Positions 17,349 to 26,252 are shown, counted from the stretch's first letter. The stretch: 64,000 bases of DNA from Methylorubrum rhodinum (GCF_014199935.1 NZ_JACHOP010000005.1:186001-250000), one strand, 5' to 3'. Numbers and translations: made by a program. The notes: generated by a model from the letters alone, not told the origin.

Positions 17349-18170
17349 GTGAGCCGAGACCAGACCGCCGAGGCCGGGCGCCGCGCGCCCGAGCCGCCGA
17401 TCCACGGCCCCGAGGGCTTCGAGGGCATGCGCCGGGCCGGGCGGCTGACCGCGGAGGCGCTCGACCTGCTGATGGAGGCGGCCCAGCCCGGCGTCACCAC
17501 CGACGAACTCGACCGGCTCGCCTACGAGTTCGGGATGGACCACGGCGCCTATCCGGCCTCCTTGTTCTACCGCGGCTACCGCAAGTCGATCTGCACCTCG
17601 ATCAACCACGTGGTCTGCCACGGCATCCCCAACGACAAGCCCTTGCGCGAGGGCGACATCGTCAATCTCGACATCTGCCTGATCCTCGACGGCTGGCACG
17701 GGGATTCGAGCCGCATGGCCTATATCGGCGAGGTGCCGCGCAAGGCGCAGCGCCTGTGCGAGATCACCTATGAGGCGCTGATGCGCGGCATCCAGGCGGT
17801 CAAGCCCGGCGGCTCCACCAACGACATCGGCCGCGCGATCCAGACCTATGCCGAGGCCGAGCGCTGCTCAGTGGTGCGCGATTTCTGCGGCCACGGGCTG
17901 GGCCGGGTCTATCACGACGCGCCGACGATCCTGCACTACGTCGAGGCGAGCTACGACGTGCCGCTCAAGGCCGGGCAGTTCTTCACCGTCGAGCCGATGA
18001 TCAATCTCGGCCGCCCGACCGTGAAGGTGCTGGCCGACGGCTGGACCGCCGTGACCCGCGACCGCTCGCTCTCGGCCCAGTTCGAGCACACGGTGGCGGT
18101 GACCGAGACCGGCTTCGAGATCTTCACGCTCTCGCCCAAGGGTCTCGACCAGCCCAAACCCCAGGACTGA
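17349..18170 (+). CDS. map: Type I methionine aminopeptidase
   Basis: A 273-residue M24 peptidase that removes initiator methionine from nascent proteins. The metal ligands are visible in order: the two Asp in VNLDICLILDGWHGDSS, the His in CGHGLGRVYHDAP, the Glu in FFTVEPMINLG and the Glu in LSAQFEHTVAV. The N-terminal GFEGMRRAGRLTAEAL and the YPASLFYRGYRKSICTSINH substrate loop are typical. The GTG at 17349 is the first start in frame with domain coverage; its ribosome-binding site is weak. radC follows on the same strand. Confidence 0.94.
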   Translation: MSRDQTAEAGRRAPEPPIHGPEGFEGMRRAGRLTAEALDLLMEAAQPGVTTDELDRLAYEFGMDHGAYPASLFYRGYRKSICTSINHVVCHGIPNDKPLREGDIVNLDICLILDGWHGDSSRMAYIGEVPRKAQRLCEITYEALMRGIQAVKPGGSTNDIGRAIQTYAEAERCSVVRDFCGHGLGRVYHDAPTILHYVEASYDVPLKAGQFFTVEPMINLGRPTVKVLADGWTAVTRDRSLSAQFEHTVAVTETGFEIFTLSPKGLDQPKPQD

Positions 18171-18197
18171 GGGCGGCCTTACGACGCGCCGACCGCG

Positions 18198-18935
18198 ATG
18201 GCCCGCCGGCCGCCCGATCCCGCCGCCGACCTGCCGGGGCTCGCCGAGGCGATCTCCGCTGAGGCGCCGCATTACCACGGCCACCGCGAGCGCCTGCGCG
18301 CCCGGTTCGCGGAAGCCGGCCCCGACGCTTTGCCGGATTACGAGTTGCTCGAACTCGCCCTGTTCCGGGCGATCCCCCGGCGGGACGTGAAGCCGCTCGC
18401 CAAGGCGCTGATCCGCCGGTTCGGCTCGTTTGCCGAGGTGCTGGCCGCCGAGCCGGCGCGGCTCGCCGAGGTCGAGGGCGTCAGCGCGGGCGTGATTGCC
18501 GACCTTAAGCTGATGGAGGCGGCGGGCCGGCGCCTCGCCAAGGGCGCCATCGCGGCCCGACCCCTGCTCGCCTCGTGGAGCGCGCTGATCGAATACCTGC
18601 GTGCCACCATGGCGTTCTCGCCCCGCGAGGAATTCCGGGTGCTGTTCCTCGACCGGCGCAACCACCTCATCGCCGACGAGGTGCAGGGCCGCGGCACCGT
18701 CGACCACACCCCGGTCTATCCGCGCGAGGTGGCGCGGCGCGCGCTCGAACTGTCCTCCACCGCGATCATCCTGGCGCACAACCATCCCTCGGGCGATCCG
18801 ACGCCCTCCGGCCCGGACATCCGCATGACCCGCGAGATCGTCACGGTGCTAGATCCGCTCGGCATCGTGGTCCACGACCACGTCATCCTCGGCCGCGACG
18901 GCCACGCGAGCCTGAAAGGCCTGAAGCTGATCTAG
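18198..18935 (+). CDS. radC: RadC/YicR-type JAB/MPN domain protein
   Basis: A 245-residue protein. The N-terminal half has the UPF0758 helix-hairpin-helix region (HRERLRARF ... [12 protein letters not shown] and [15 protein letters not shown]). The C-terminal half is the JAMM metalloprotease-like domain with [14 protein letters not shown]. The family was once linked to DNA repair; the actual role is unresolved. It lies 27 bases after map, probably co-transcribed, and is followed by a remarkable set of four hairpins. Confidence 0.93.
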   Translation: MARRPPDPAADLPGLAEAISAEAPHYHGHRERLRARFAEAGPDALPDYELLELALFRAIPRRDVKPLAKALIRRFGSFAEVLAAEPARLAEVEGVSAGVIADLKLMEAAGRRLAKGAIAARPLLASWSALIEYLRATMAFSPREEFRVLFLDRRNHLIADEVQGRGTVDHTPVYPREVARRALELSSTAIILAHNHPSGDPTPSGPDIRMTREIVTVLDPLGIVVHDHVILGRDGHASLKGLKLI

Positions 18936-18946
18936 TTTCGGGTTCC

Positions 18947-19044
18947 CAAAGGGATCATCCCTTTGGCGGGGCACCGGGGCAGAGCCCCGGTTTCCCTTCA
19001 AACCAGGGCTTTGCCCTGGACCCACGAAAGGACTTGTCCTTTCG
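18947..19044. repeat. Four consecutive perfect hairpins between radC and the acetyltransferase gene
   Basis: Four stem-loops occur in under 100 bases: CAAAGGG/CCCTTTG (18947-18965), CCGGGGC/GCCCCGG with loop AGA (18974-18990), CCAGGGC/GCCCTGG with loop TTT (19003-19019), and CGAAAGGA/TCCTTTCG with loop CTTG (19025-19044). No long T-run follows any of them. The region lies between convergent genes, so a bidirectional terminator role is possible. Confidence 0.85.
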
Positions 19045-19055
19045 AAACCTCGGAC

Positions 19056-19607
19056 TCAGCGCAGGCGCGCGGGGTTGCCGACGGCGACACCGCCCGGCGG
19101 GACGTCGCGGGTGACGACGCTGCCGGCGCCGATGATGGCGTCATCGCCGATGGTGACGCCGGGCAGGATCAGGGCGCCGCCGCCGATCCAGACGTTGGCC
19201 CCGATAGTGATCGGGCGGCCGAATTCGAGCATCTGCCGCCGCTGGGCGGGATCGCGCGGGTGGTCGGCGGTGAGGATCTGCACGCCGGGGCCGATCTGCG
19301 TCATATCGCCGATCGAGACCGCGACCACATCGAGGATGCAGCAGTTGAAGTTCAGGAACACGCCGCGGCCGAGGCTGATGTTGTAGCCGTAATCGCAGGT
19401 GAAGGGCGGGCGGATGGTGCAGCCCTCGCCGACGCGGGCGAAGGCCTCTTCCAAGAGCGCCTGCCGCGCGGGCTGGCTCAGGGTTCGGCTGGCGTTGTAG
19501 CGGTCCATCCAGTCCGCGATGCGCGCGAGGTCGGCATGGAGTTCCGGATCGTCGGCGACGTAGAGTTCGCCCGCCAGCATCCGCTGCTTCTGCGTCTTGT
19601 TCGTCAT
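19056..19607 (-). CDS. Sugar O-acetyltransferase (maltose/galactoside acetyltransferase, NodL family)
   Basis: A 183-residue left-handed beta-helix acetyltransferase. The N-terminal Mac domain is seen in KQRMLAGELYVADDPEL, and hexapeptide repeats run from IGDMTQIGPGVQI through ITIGANVWIGGGALI to GAGSVVTRDVPPGGVAVGNPAR. The catalytic His lies in TADHP. It transfers acetyl from acetyl-CoA to a sugar hydroxyl in the cytoplasm. ATG 19607 starts directly at the Mac domain. It is divergent from a TetR gene with a 26-base palindrome in between, so it is probably the target of that repressor. Confidence 0.88.
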   Translation of the reverse strand: MTNKTQKQRMLAGELYVADDPELHADLARIADWMDRYNASRTLSQPARQALLEEAFARVGEGCTIRPPFTCDYGYNISLGRGVFLNFNCCILDVVAVSIGDMTQIGPGVQILTADHPRDPAQRRQMLEFGRPITIGANVWIGGGALILPGVTIGDDAIIGAGSVVTRDVPPGGVAVGNPARLR

Positions 19608-19645
19608 CTCGGGCTGTCCGTGTGCGGGGGCTTCCCGTCCGGGAA

Positions 19646-19671
19646 GCGATGCGTACATATGTACGCATCGC
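19646..19671. promoter_or_regulatory. 26-base perfect palindromic operator between acetyltransferase and TetR genes
   Basis: Each half is GCGATGCGTACAT, with no spacer between the two. It lies 38 bases upstream of the acetyltransferase start and 28 bases upstream of the TetR start, the classic place for an autoregulatory TetR operator. Confidence 0.85.
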
Positions 19672-19699
19672 CCGCAAAAGCCAACCGCCCGAGGCTCGC

Positions 19700-20245
19700 T
19701 TGCCCTCCGCCCCGCGCCGCTACGACCCGGACCGCCGCGCCCGCATCCTGCGCGCCGCCCTCGACGTGGTGGCCGAGCACGGCGTCGCGGGCGCGACCCA
19801 CCGCCGGATCGCGGCCGCGGCGGACGTGCCGCTCGGCTCGATGACCTACCATTTCGAGGGACTTGAGCCGCTGCTGACCGAGGCGTTCACGCTGCTCGCC
19901 GACACGGTCGCGGCCCGCTTCACCGAGCGGCTCGCCGCGGCCTCGACCCACGAAGACGCCTGCGAGGCGGTGGTCGATCTCGTGGTGGACGAGAGCTGGG
20001 CGAGCCCGCGCACCATGCTGCTCAGCTACGAACTCTACGCCTTCGCCGCCCGCCGTCCGGCGCTGCAGGAGGTCATGCGCGCCTGGATGGACAAGAGCCG
20101 CACGGCGCTCGGGCGCCACTTCCCGCCGGAGACCGCGAAGGCGCTCGACGCGATGATCGAGGGCCTGTCGATCCACCGCTCGGTCGACCGCGCTCCGGCC
20201 GACCGGGAGGCCGTGCGGGTCATCGTCGAGCGGCTGGTGGGGTAG
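19700..20245 (+). CDS. TetR-family transcriptional regulator
   Basis: About 181 residues. The N-terminal HTH reads RARILRAALDVVAEHG, ATHRRIAAAADVPLGSMTYHF, which is the canonical TetR helix-turn-helix. The C-terminal ligand domain is helical, with RTMLLSYELYAFAARRP. The start is uncertain: TTG 19700 has GAGG five bases upstream and gives a normal N-terminus, whereas ATG 19649 lies inside the operator palindrome and would add 17 residues. It probably represses itself and the divergent acetyltransferase gene. Confidence 0.85.
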   Translation: MPSAPRRYDPDRRARILRAALDVVAEHGVAGATHRRIAAAADVPLGSMTYHFEGLEPLLTEAFTLLADTVAARFTERLAAASTHEDACEAVVDLVVDESWASPRTMLLSYELYAFAARRPALQEVMRAWMDKSRTALGRHFPPETAKALDAMIEGLSIHRSVDRAPADREAVRVIVERLVG

Positions 20246-20274
20246 GGGACGCCGACCGATCCCGCCCAAACCGC

Positions 20275-20384
20275 TCACCTGAGGTGGCGGCGCGAAGCGG
20301 CGCCCTCGAAGGAGGGCTCCAGGGATCGATGCGCGAACTGGAGTCCTCTTTCGAGGCCCGCTGCGCGGGCACCTCAGGATGAGG
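20275..20384. repeat. Palindromic repeat, family A, copy 2
   Basis: It shows the same nested arrangement as the copy near 872: an outer CACCTGAGGTGG matched to GCACCTCAGGATGAG and inner CTCGAAGGAGG / CCTCTTTCGAG. It fills the space between convergent TetR and Anbu genes. Confidence 0.8.
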
Positions 20385-20411
20385 GGGGGTGATAGGAAGA
20401 GGGGGCCGCTG

Positions 20412-21161
20412 CTACCGCGGCGGCCCGTAGGGCGGCCGGGGGATCGCCCGGTGCGCCGCACGGAGCGCCGCCGACCAGCGCTCGCGCAAGTCATGAAAAT
20501 AACTCTCGCCGGCCTCGATCCGGTAGTTCACTTCGAGGTCGAGCCTGTCGCGGCGCAGGACCGCGATGTCGATCGGCAGCCCCACGCCGAGATTCGAGCG
20601 CATGGTCGAGTCCATCGAGACGAGGCCGACCTTCAGCGCGTCGTAGAGGTCGGTCTCGAAGGTCACCGCCCGGTCGAGGATCGGCTTGCCGTACTTGTGC
20701 TCGCCGATCTGCAGGAACGGCGCGTCGCGGCTGCACTCGATGAAGTTGCCCGCCGAGTAGATCATGAACAGTCGCATCGGCTCGGTGCCGATCTGGCCGC
20801 CGAACAGGAACGACACCTCCATGCGGAGGTTCGCCGCCTCGAAGCCGGCCTTCTCGATCTCGCGCACGCGGCGGATCGCCCGGCCGACGAGCTGGGCCGC
20901 CTTGAACATCGTCGGCGCGTCGCGCAGGCGCGGCGGCGGCCCCTCGGTCTCCTCGTCGTCCACGCCCTCGTGCAGCATGGAGACGACCGACTGCGTCATC
21001 GACAGGTTGCCGGCGGATGCCAGCATCATCACCCGCTCGTCGGCCTCGTTGAACATGTGGAGCTTGCGGTAGGTCGAGATGTTGTCGAGCCCCGCATTGG
21101 TGCGGGTGTCGGCGATCATCAAGAGCCCGTCCTCGACGAGCACTCCGACGCAGTAGGTCAT
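20412..21161 (-). CDS. anbu: Anbu (bacterial proteasome homologue) peptidase
   Basis: A 249-residue proteasome-type Ntn-hydrolase. Translation begins MTYCVGVLVEDGLLMIADTR, so Thr2 becomes the N-terminal nucleophile after Met removal, followed by the conserved DTRTNAGLDNIS. LFGGQIG and LVSMDSTMRSNLGVG are further family blocks, and the length fits Anbu (about 240-250). Anbu forms a ring- or helix-shaped oligomer; its substrate is not established. It is the first described member of a conserved set with transglutaminase, Alpha-E and ATP-grasp proteins, all present within the next 7 kb on the same strand. Confidence 0.92.
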   Translation of the reverse strand: MTYCVGVLVEDGLLMIADTRTNAGLDNISTYRKLHMFNEADERVMMLASAGNLSMTQSVVSMLHEGVDDEETEGPPPRLRDAPTMFKAAQLVGRAIRRVREIEKAGFEAANLRMEVSFLFGGQIGTEPMRLFMIYSAGNFIECSRDAPFLQIGEHKYGKPILDRAVTFETDLYDALKVGLVSMDSTMRSNLGVGLPIDIAVLRRDRLDLEVNYRIEAGESYFHDLRERWSAALRAAHRAIPRPPYGPPR

Positions 21162-21249
21162 GGCGGCGCTGGGCCTTGCAGGGAAGCCGGGCGTGCCGGA
21201 TGACACGGCGCGGCCTCAGGCGGCAAGCCGATCTTTCGAGCAGAGCGGC

Positions 21250-22173
21250 TCAGCTGTTGACCCAGGGCCCCCAGTCGCCGCCGGGGCTCTGCTGCATGAT
21301 GCTCCACAGGCTCATGTTCGTGTCGATGCCCCAGAACTGCACCGGACCGCTGTCCAGCTGCGCGGCGGTGATTCGCATGAAGGTGGGGGCATCGGCCCAG
21401 TTCGGGCCGAGCCAGCCGCTCCATTCGCCGCCCGAGGTCTGCTCGTAGCAGGTCCAGAGCGCGCCGTTCTCGTCGACGCCCCAGACCTGCGCGCCGCGCG
21501 TCCCGCCCTGGGCGACGGTGGCGATCACCTGGAAGGGGCCGGGCGGCGCGTTCCAGTTCGGCCCCTCGAAGCCGGCCCAGCCGTTGCCGGGCGCGGTCTG
21601 GAAGTTCGTCCAGAGGCTCTGGTTCTCGTCGAGGGCGTAGAGCTGGATGCGCGGATCGTTCTGGAGGCTCGCCGTGATCCAGAGAGTGGGGCTTGGCCCG
21701 CCCATCGAATACCAGCCGCTCCAATCGTTGGAGCCGGGCGTCGCCTGATTGCAGCTGACGATGTCGCCCTTGTCGGTGATGCCGAAAAGCTGGGCGCCCT
21801 GGCCGCCGCCCTGCGCACTCGCACAGAGGCGCTGCAGCGGCGGGGCGCCGTTCCAGTTCGGCCCGGCGAAATTCGACCAGTTGCCGCCCTGGCTCTGCCA
21901 TGCGGTCCAGAGCTGCATCTGGTTGTCGAGCACGAAGATCTGCGCGTAGCTGTCGCCCTGCTGGCAGGCCGCCACGCCGAAGATCTGATTCGGCGCACCG
22001 TCCCAGTCCGGCTTCGACCACGGCGACCACGGCGTCAGGGGCGGCCCCTGAATGGTGGAGATGAGCTGGTAATCCTCGGTGATGCCCCAGAGCTGGGCAC
22101 CGAAGCCCGCCGTCTGCTGCTGCGAGGCCGCCACCTCGATCAGAGGCGGCGCGCTCAACCAAGACTGTGCCAT
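21250..22173 (-). CDS. Six-repeat beta-propeller protein, PLL/tectonin-like
   Basis: About 307 residues made of six repeats of roughly 50 residues. Each contains a strand such as AQLWGITEDYQLIST, AQIFVLDNQMQLWTAWQ, AQLFGITDKGDIVS, IQLYALDENQSLWT, AQVWGVDENGALWT or VQFWGIDTNMSLWS, and most are linked by 'WSGW.GPNW' segments. This resembles the bacterial PLL/tectonin-like lectin propellers that bind sugars. There is no signal peptide. GGGGGA lies upstream of ATG 22173. It lies between the Anbu and transglutaminase genes, on the same strand. Function unknown; a binding or recognition role is inferred. Confidence 0.7.
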   Translation of the reverse strand: MAQSWLSAPPLIEVAASQQQTAGFGAQLWGITEDYQLISTIQGPPLTPWSPWSKPDWDGAPNQIFGVAACQQGDSYAQIFVLDNQMQLWTAWQSQGGNWSNFAGPNWNGAPPLQRLCASAQGGGQGAQLFGITDKGDIVSCNQATPGSNDWSGWYSMGGPSPTLWITASLQNDPRIQLYALDENQSLWTNFQTAPGNGWAGFEGPNWNAPPGPFQVIATVAQGGTRGAQVWGVDENGALWTCYEQTSGGEWSGWLGPNWADAPTFMRITAAQLDSGPVQFWGIDTNMSLWSIMQQSPGGDWGPWVNS

Positions 22174-22290
22174 CCGAATCGTCCCCCAACCCACGATGGG
22201 AGGCTAGCCGGGATGCACCGGTTTCGAAATGGTAAATTCCATTTTCGATTGAGAAATGCGGCCGGTTCGCGCCGCCGCGCGATCTTGCCT

Positions 22291-23199
22291 TCAGCCGCCC
22301 TGCGACTGGCTCTGACCCTGGCTCTGCACCCGGCTGCGCGCGGCCTGGGCGATCCCCTCGCCGACGCGCAGGGTCACGGTGAGCGTCTCGGTGCCGCCGC
22401 CGGTGCGGCTGCCGCGGATCGGGGCGGCGCCGAGATAGTCGAGGCCGGTGGCGACCCGGACATGCGCCTCGGTGGTCGAGAGGCCGTAGGCCGGATCGAA
22501 CCCGACCCATCCGAGATCGGGCACCAGCGCCTCGGCCCAGGCATGGGCGGAATCCTCGTGCGCAGCGTCCGCGTGCGCTGCACCTTCGTGGGCGGCGTCC
22601 GCGTCGCCGTCGGCGCGGCGGACATAGCCGGAGACGTAGCGGGCCGGGATCTCGAGATGGCGCGCGGCCGTGACGAAGACATGGGCGAGGTCCTGGCAGA
22701 CGCCGCTGCCGCCCGCGAACGCCTGCGCCGCGTTGGTGCTGGCGCTGGCCGGGCCGGGGGTGAAGGCGACCGTCTCGGGCACGGCGGCGAGCAGGCGGTG
22801 CAGGATCGCCAACGGGCTGCTCTCGCCCGCGCCCGCGACCCGCTTGGCGAAGGCCTGGATCTCGGGGCTCGCCTCGGTGAGCGGCGTGTCGCGGAGATAG
22901 AACAGGTCGGGCAGGCGCTCGACCGCGCCGCGCACGATCCCGTCGGTCTCGAAGGTCTCGACCTCGCCGGTCACCCGCACGGTGAGCGCATCGGTGGGCT
23001 CGTCCGCCGAGAACCAATGGACGAGGTTGCCGAAACCGTCCTCCCGCGCGGTCAGCCGCCCGTTGACCGAGGGCTCGATCCGCCACTCGCGCACGTGCTG
23101 CCCGTCATGGTCGCGCGGGGTGAGCCGCATGAGCTGGATCAGACCGCGAGCCGGCTGCTCGTAGGTGTAGACGGTGTCGTGGACGATGCGGATGCGCAT
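22291..23199 (-). CDS. Transglutaminase-like protein of the Anbu cluster
   Basis: A 302-residue protein with the Bact_transglu_N domain (MRIRIVHDTVYTYEQPARG) and a transglutaminase-like catalytic core: Cys in GGSGVCQDLAH, His in AHAWAEALVPD and Asp in VGFDPAYGLS. Between Cys and His there is an unusual Ala/His/Asp/Glu-rich insert (about residues 197-218) and the C-terminus is a Gln/Ser-rich tail. The fold cleaves or ligates amide bonds. Together with Anbu, Alpha-E and ATP-grasp it belongs to a predicted peptide-modifying system. Confidence 0.88.
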   Translation of the reverse strand: MRIRIVHDTVYTYEQPARGLIQLMRLTPRDHDGQHVREWRIEPSVNGRLTAREDGFGNLVHWFSADEPTDALTVRVTGEVETFETDGIVRGAVERLPDLFYLRDTPLTEASPEIQAFAKRVAGAGESSPLAILHRLLAAVPETVAFTPGPASASTNAAQAFAGGSGVCQDLAHVFVTAARHLEIPARYVSGYVRRADGDADAAHEGAAHADAAHEDSAHAWAEALVPDLGWVGFDPAYGLSTTEAHVRVATGLDYLGAAPIRGSRTGGGTETLTVTLRVGEGIAQAARSRVQSQGQSQSQGG

Positions 23200-23308
23200 G
23201 CCGTGAGAGTCCTGCCTCGGCGCCTTGCGGGCAAGCTAGGGCGCGACACGCGATTTGGGAATCACCGTGCATGCCCAAAGCGTTGGCAGGACGGAGCTTA
23301 TGCCCGCC

Positions 23309-24787
23309 TCACGCCACCTGCCGCGGCATCGGCGTGAGCGAAACAGGCGTTCCCCCCGCGGAGGCCGCGTTGGAGCGCGCCACGAGGTCGCGCGCCTCCG
23401 CCTCGCTCGCGGCGGCCGGGGCTGAGCCCCACATGCAGGCGCCGTTCGGCTCGCGGATGGCGAGGATCGAGGCGGTGCCGATCGCGCCTGCGATCATCAG
23501 GTAATAGGCCGGCCAGTTGAGGTCGCCGGTGAAGGCCACGAGCGAGCCGACCACCAGCGAGGTCGTGCCGGCAAACAGCGAGACCGAGACGTTGAAGGCG
23601 ATCGACAGCCCGGTCGCCCGGATGTTGGTCGGGAACAGGGCCGGCAGGGTCGAGGGCATGGTGGCGGAAAAGCAGATCAGCAGCAGGCCCATCATCAGCA
23701 GGCCGAGGAAGACGGCCGCCTGGTTCTGGCTGCGGATCAGCAGGATCATCGGCAGCGCCAGCACCACGAGGCCGACCGCGCCGGCGAGCGCGAAGGGCTT
23801 GCGGCCGAACCGGTCGGACAGGCGCCCGATCAGCGGGATCGCGAGCAGTGCGATCACCATCACGACGATCTGGAGGATCTGCGAGGCGGTGGCCGACATG
23901 CCGCCGGAGCCCTGCATCGTCGGCAGGGTCTGGGTGACGTAGGTCGGCATGTAGGCGGTCAGCATGTAGTTCGGCACGTTCCAGGCCAGCACCAGCCCCA
24001 TGCAGACCAGCGCGTAGGGCCACAGCACGAGGACGTCCCGGTAGGTCTGGGTCGCGCGCTGGGTCTTCTCGCGCTCCTCCGCCTGTCTTTCGAGGGCGGC
24101 GAAGGCGGGCGTCTCGGCAAGTTGCGAGCGCAGATACAGGCCGATCAGGCCCAGCGGCAGGGCGAGGAAGAACGGCAGGCGCCAGCCCCAGTCGAGCAGT
24201 TGCTCCTCGGTCAGCGCGACATGCGCGGTCGTCACCACGATGGCGCCGAGCAGGTAGCCGGTGAAGGTGCCGAATTCGAGCCAGCTGCCGAGGAAGCCGC
24301 GCTTCCGGTCCGGGGCGTACTCGGCGATGAAGGTCATGGCGCTGCCGTACTCGCCGCCGGTGGAGAAGCCTTGCACGAGGCGGGCGGCCAGCAGCAGGAG
24401 CGGGGCCAGGATGCCGATGCTCTCCTGGCTCGGGATGCAGCCGATGGCGAAGGTGCCGACCGCCATCAGGATCATGGTGGCGGCGAGCACCTTGTTGCGG
24501 CCGATCCGGTCGGCCAGCGGCCCGAAGAAGGCCCCGCCGAGCGGCCGGATCAGGAACGCCACCGCGAACAGGCCGAAGGTCGCGATCTCGCCCATCGGAT
24601 GGGAGAGGTTGGAGAAGAACACCTTCTGGATCACCGGCTCGAAGAAGGCGTAGACGCCGAAATCGTACCACTCGGCGACGTTGCCGACGGAGGCCGCCGA
24701 GATCGCCCGCTTGACCGTCGCCGGCTCGGTGACGGTGCAGTCGGACGGCTTCCACTCCCGGTCGGATTCGACGTGCTGCGACAGCAT
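23309..24787 (-). CDS. MFS transporter, metabolite:H+ symporter (MHS) family
   Basis: A 492-residue, twelve-helix transporter. The N-terminal ASVGNVAEWYDFGVYAFF and the loop-2/3 motif GPLADRIGRNKVLA, plus RLVQGFSTGGEYGSA after helix 4 and the repeat GRLSDRFGRKPF at the domain midpoint, define the MHS (ProP/KgtP/ShiA) group, which usually imports organic acids or betaines with protons. ATG 24787 opens directly before the conserved N-terminal segment; its ribosome-binding site is unclear. It sits within the Anbu cluster but has no known connection to it. Confidence 0.88.
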   Translation of the reverse strand: MLSQHVESDREWKPSDCTVTEPATVKRAISAASVGNVAEWYDFGVYAFFEPVIQKVFFSNLSHPMGEIATFGLFAVAFLIRPLGGAFFGPLADRIGRNKVLAATMILMAVGTFAIGCIPSQESIGILAPLLLLAARLVQGFSTGGEYGSAMTFIAEYAPDRKRGFLGSWLEFGTFTGYLLGAIVVTTAHVALTEEQLLDWGWRLPFFLALPLGLIGLYLRSQLAETPAFAALERQAEEREKTQRATQTYRDVLVLWPYALVCMGLVLAWNVPNYMLTAYMPTYVTQTLPTMQGSGGMSATASQILQIVVMVIALLAIPLIGRLSDRFGRKPFALAGAVGLVVLALPMILLIRSQNQAAVFLGLLMMGLLLICFSATMPSTLPALFPTNIRATGLSIAFNVSVSLFAGTTSLVVGSLVAFTGDLNWPAYYLMIAGAIGTASILAIREPNGACMWGSAPAAASEAEARDLVARSNAASAGGTPVSLTPMPRQVA

Positions 24788-25047
24788 CCCTCGGGCTCTC
24801 CGTGGCGGTCCGTGGCGGGCGCGGGGTCCGGCGGTCGTCCGCCTCCCGCGGCGCGAGGCTCCGCATTTTCCTTCATGAGACGTGCAGCCCACGCGAGGCA
24901 GGACTGCGGCCCTGCGCAGTGTGATCGGTTGTCACGATGGGAGTTGTCGCGGAGCGACGTTCTGTTGCGATTTACGGCGCGGGTGGGGGATTGCGAGGGA
25001 GCATTATAGGTGCGGCGGTGGCGCAGTTATCGGCACCGGCTCATGCA

Positions 25048-25170
25048 CGCGTTTCCCTCCCCCTTGCGGGGAGGGGTTAGGGGTGGGGGTCGCTCAGGAT
25101 GGGGCGTCACGGTGCCTTCTGAACCACCCCCACCTCCGACCTCCTCCCCGCAAGGGGGAGGAGAGGTGCC
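25048..25170. repeat. Palindromic repeat, family B, copy 2
   Basis: Same arms as the copy at 4246 (CCCTCCCCCTTGCGGGGAGG and complement), with a different central loop. It fills the promoter side of the MFS gene and the 3' side of the Alpha-E gene. Confidence 0.85.
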
Positions 25171-25200
25171 TCATTCGGTCGCCCCGGAGAGTCGTCTACG

Positions 25201-26145
25201 TCAAACCAGATACTGCTCGCTGATCGCCGCCCCGAGCGCATTGTTCTCGCCGATGAAGCCCTGGATGAACTCGTGCAGGCCCGAGGCGAAGACGCGCTCG
25301 ATGTCGGCGCTGCCGAGCTTCGCCCGCATCTTGCTGGCGAGCCGCTGGCTCTCGCCGCGGCGGCCGTAGGAATCGGCGATGAGGTCGAGATGCTCGACCA
25401 GCATGCGGTAGCAACTCGCCAGCGAGCGCGGCATCTCGGGGTTGAGGATCAGGAGGTCGGCCACCAGCAGCGGCTTGATGCTCTCGCGGTAGACCCAGTG
25501 ATAGGCATTGAAGGCCGAGACCTCGCGCAGGATCGTGGTCCACTGGAAGTAGTCGAGCGAGCCGCCGACCCGTTCGGAGGCCGGCAGTAGGATCTGGTAC
25601 TTCACGTCGAGGATGCGGGCGGTGTTGTCGGCCCGCTCGATGGCCGTGCCGGCCCGCGTGAACCAGTAGGCGTCGTTCCGCAGCATCGTCCGGTAGGCCG
25701 AGCCGTCGAAGGTGAGCGAGACGCGCTTCACCCAGTCGAGGAACTGCGTGAACTCTTCCCGGCTGAGGTCGCGGCCCTCGTAGGAGCGCAGCTCCAGCCA
25801 CGCGCCGTTGATCGTGTCCCACATCTCGGTGGTGAGCGCCGTGCGGATCGAGCGGGCGTTCTCGCGGGCGGTGGCGATGCAGGAGCGGATCGAGGACGGG
25901 TTGTGTGGGGAGAAGGCGAGGAAGTTGCAGACCGTGTGCTCGTTGATCGTGTCGTAGAGCGTGCGGAACAGCTCCGGGTCGCCCGCCGACGAGAGGGCCG
26001 AGGCCCACTCGTTCGACTCGCGCCCGCCATAGCTCGACGGCAGCGCCGCCAGCCGATGAGCCGCGTCGAGGATGCGGGCGAGGAAGTCGGCCCGCTCGGC
26101 GTAGCGCGAGAGCCAGTAGAGGTTGTCGGCGGTCCGGGACAGCAT
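25201..26145 (-). CDS. Alpha-E domain protein of the Anbu cluster
   Basis: A 314-residue all-helical protein opening with MLSRTADNLYWLSRYAERAD, the signature of the Alpha-E (COG2307) family, with later WDTINGAWLELRSYE and FNAYHWVYRESIKP. The family has no assigned reaction; it nearly always accompanies a circularly permuted ATP-grasp and a transglutaminase. The ATP-grasp gene is directly upstream on the same strand (about 107 bases), so they are likely co-transcribed. Confidence 0.92.
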   Translation of the reverse strand: MLSRTADNLYWLSRYAERADFLARILDAAHRLAALPSSYGGRESNEWASALSSAGDPELFRTLYDTINEHTVCNFLAFSPHNPSSIRSCIATARENARSIRTALTTEMWDTINGAWLELRSYEGRDLSREEFTQFLDWVKRVSLTFDGSAYRTMLRNDAYWFTRAGTAIERADNTARILDVKYQILLPASERVGGSLDYFQWTTILREVSAFNAYHWVYRESIKPLLVADLLILNPEMPRSLASCYRMLVEHLDLIADSYGRRGESQRLASKMRAKLGSADIERVFASGLHEFIQGFIGENNALGAAISEQYLV

Positions 26146-26252
26146 GGGGTCAGCTCGCAGGCACGGTGGCGTTGGGCGCGGCAGATGCCTCGTTTCGAGG
26201 CAGAGACCGGGAGCGCCCCGCGAAAAGGATGCTCAGCGGGTGGTCGGGATGC

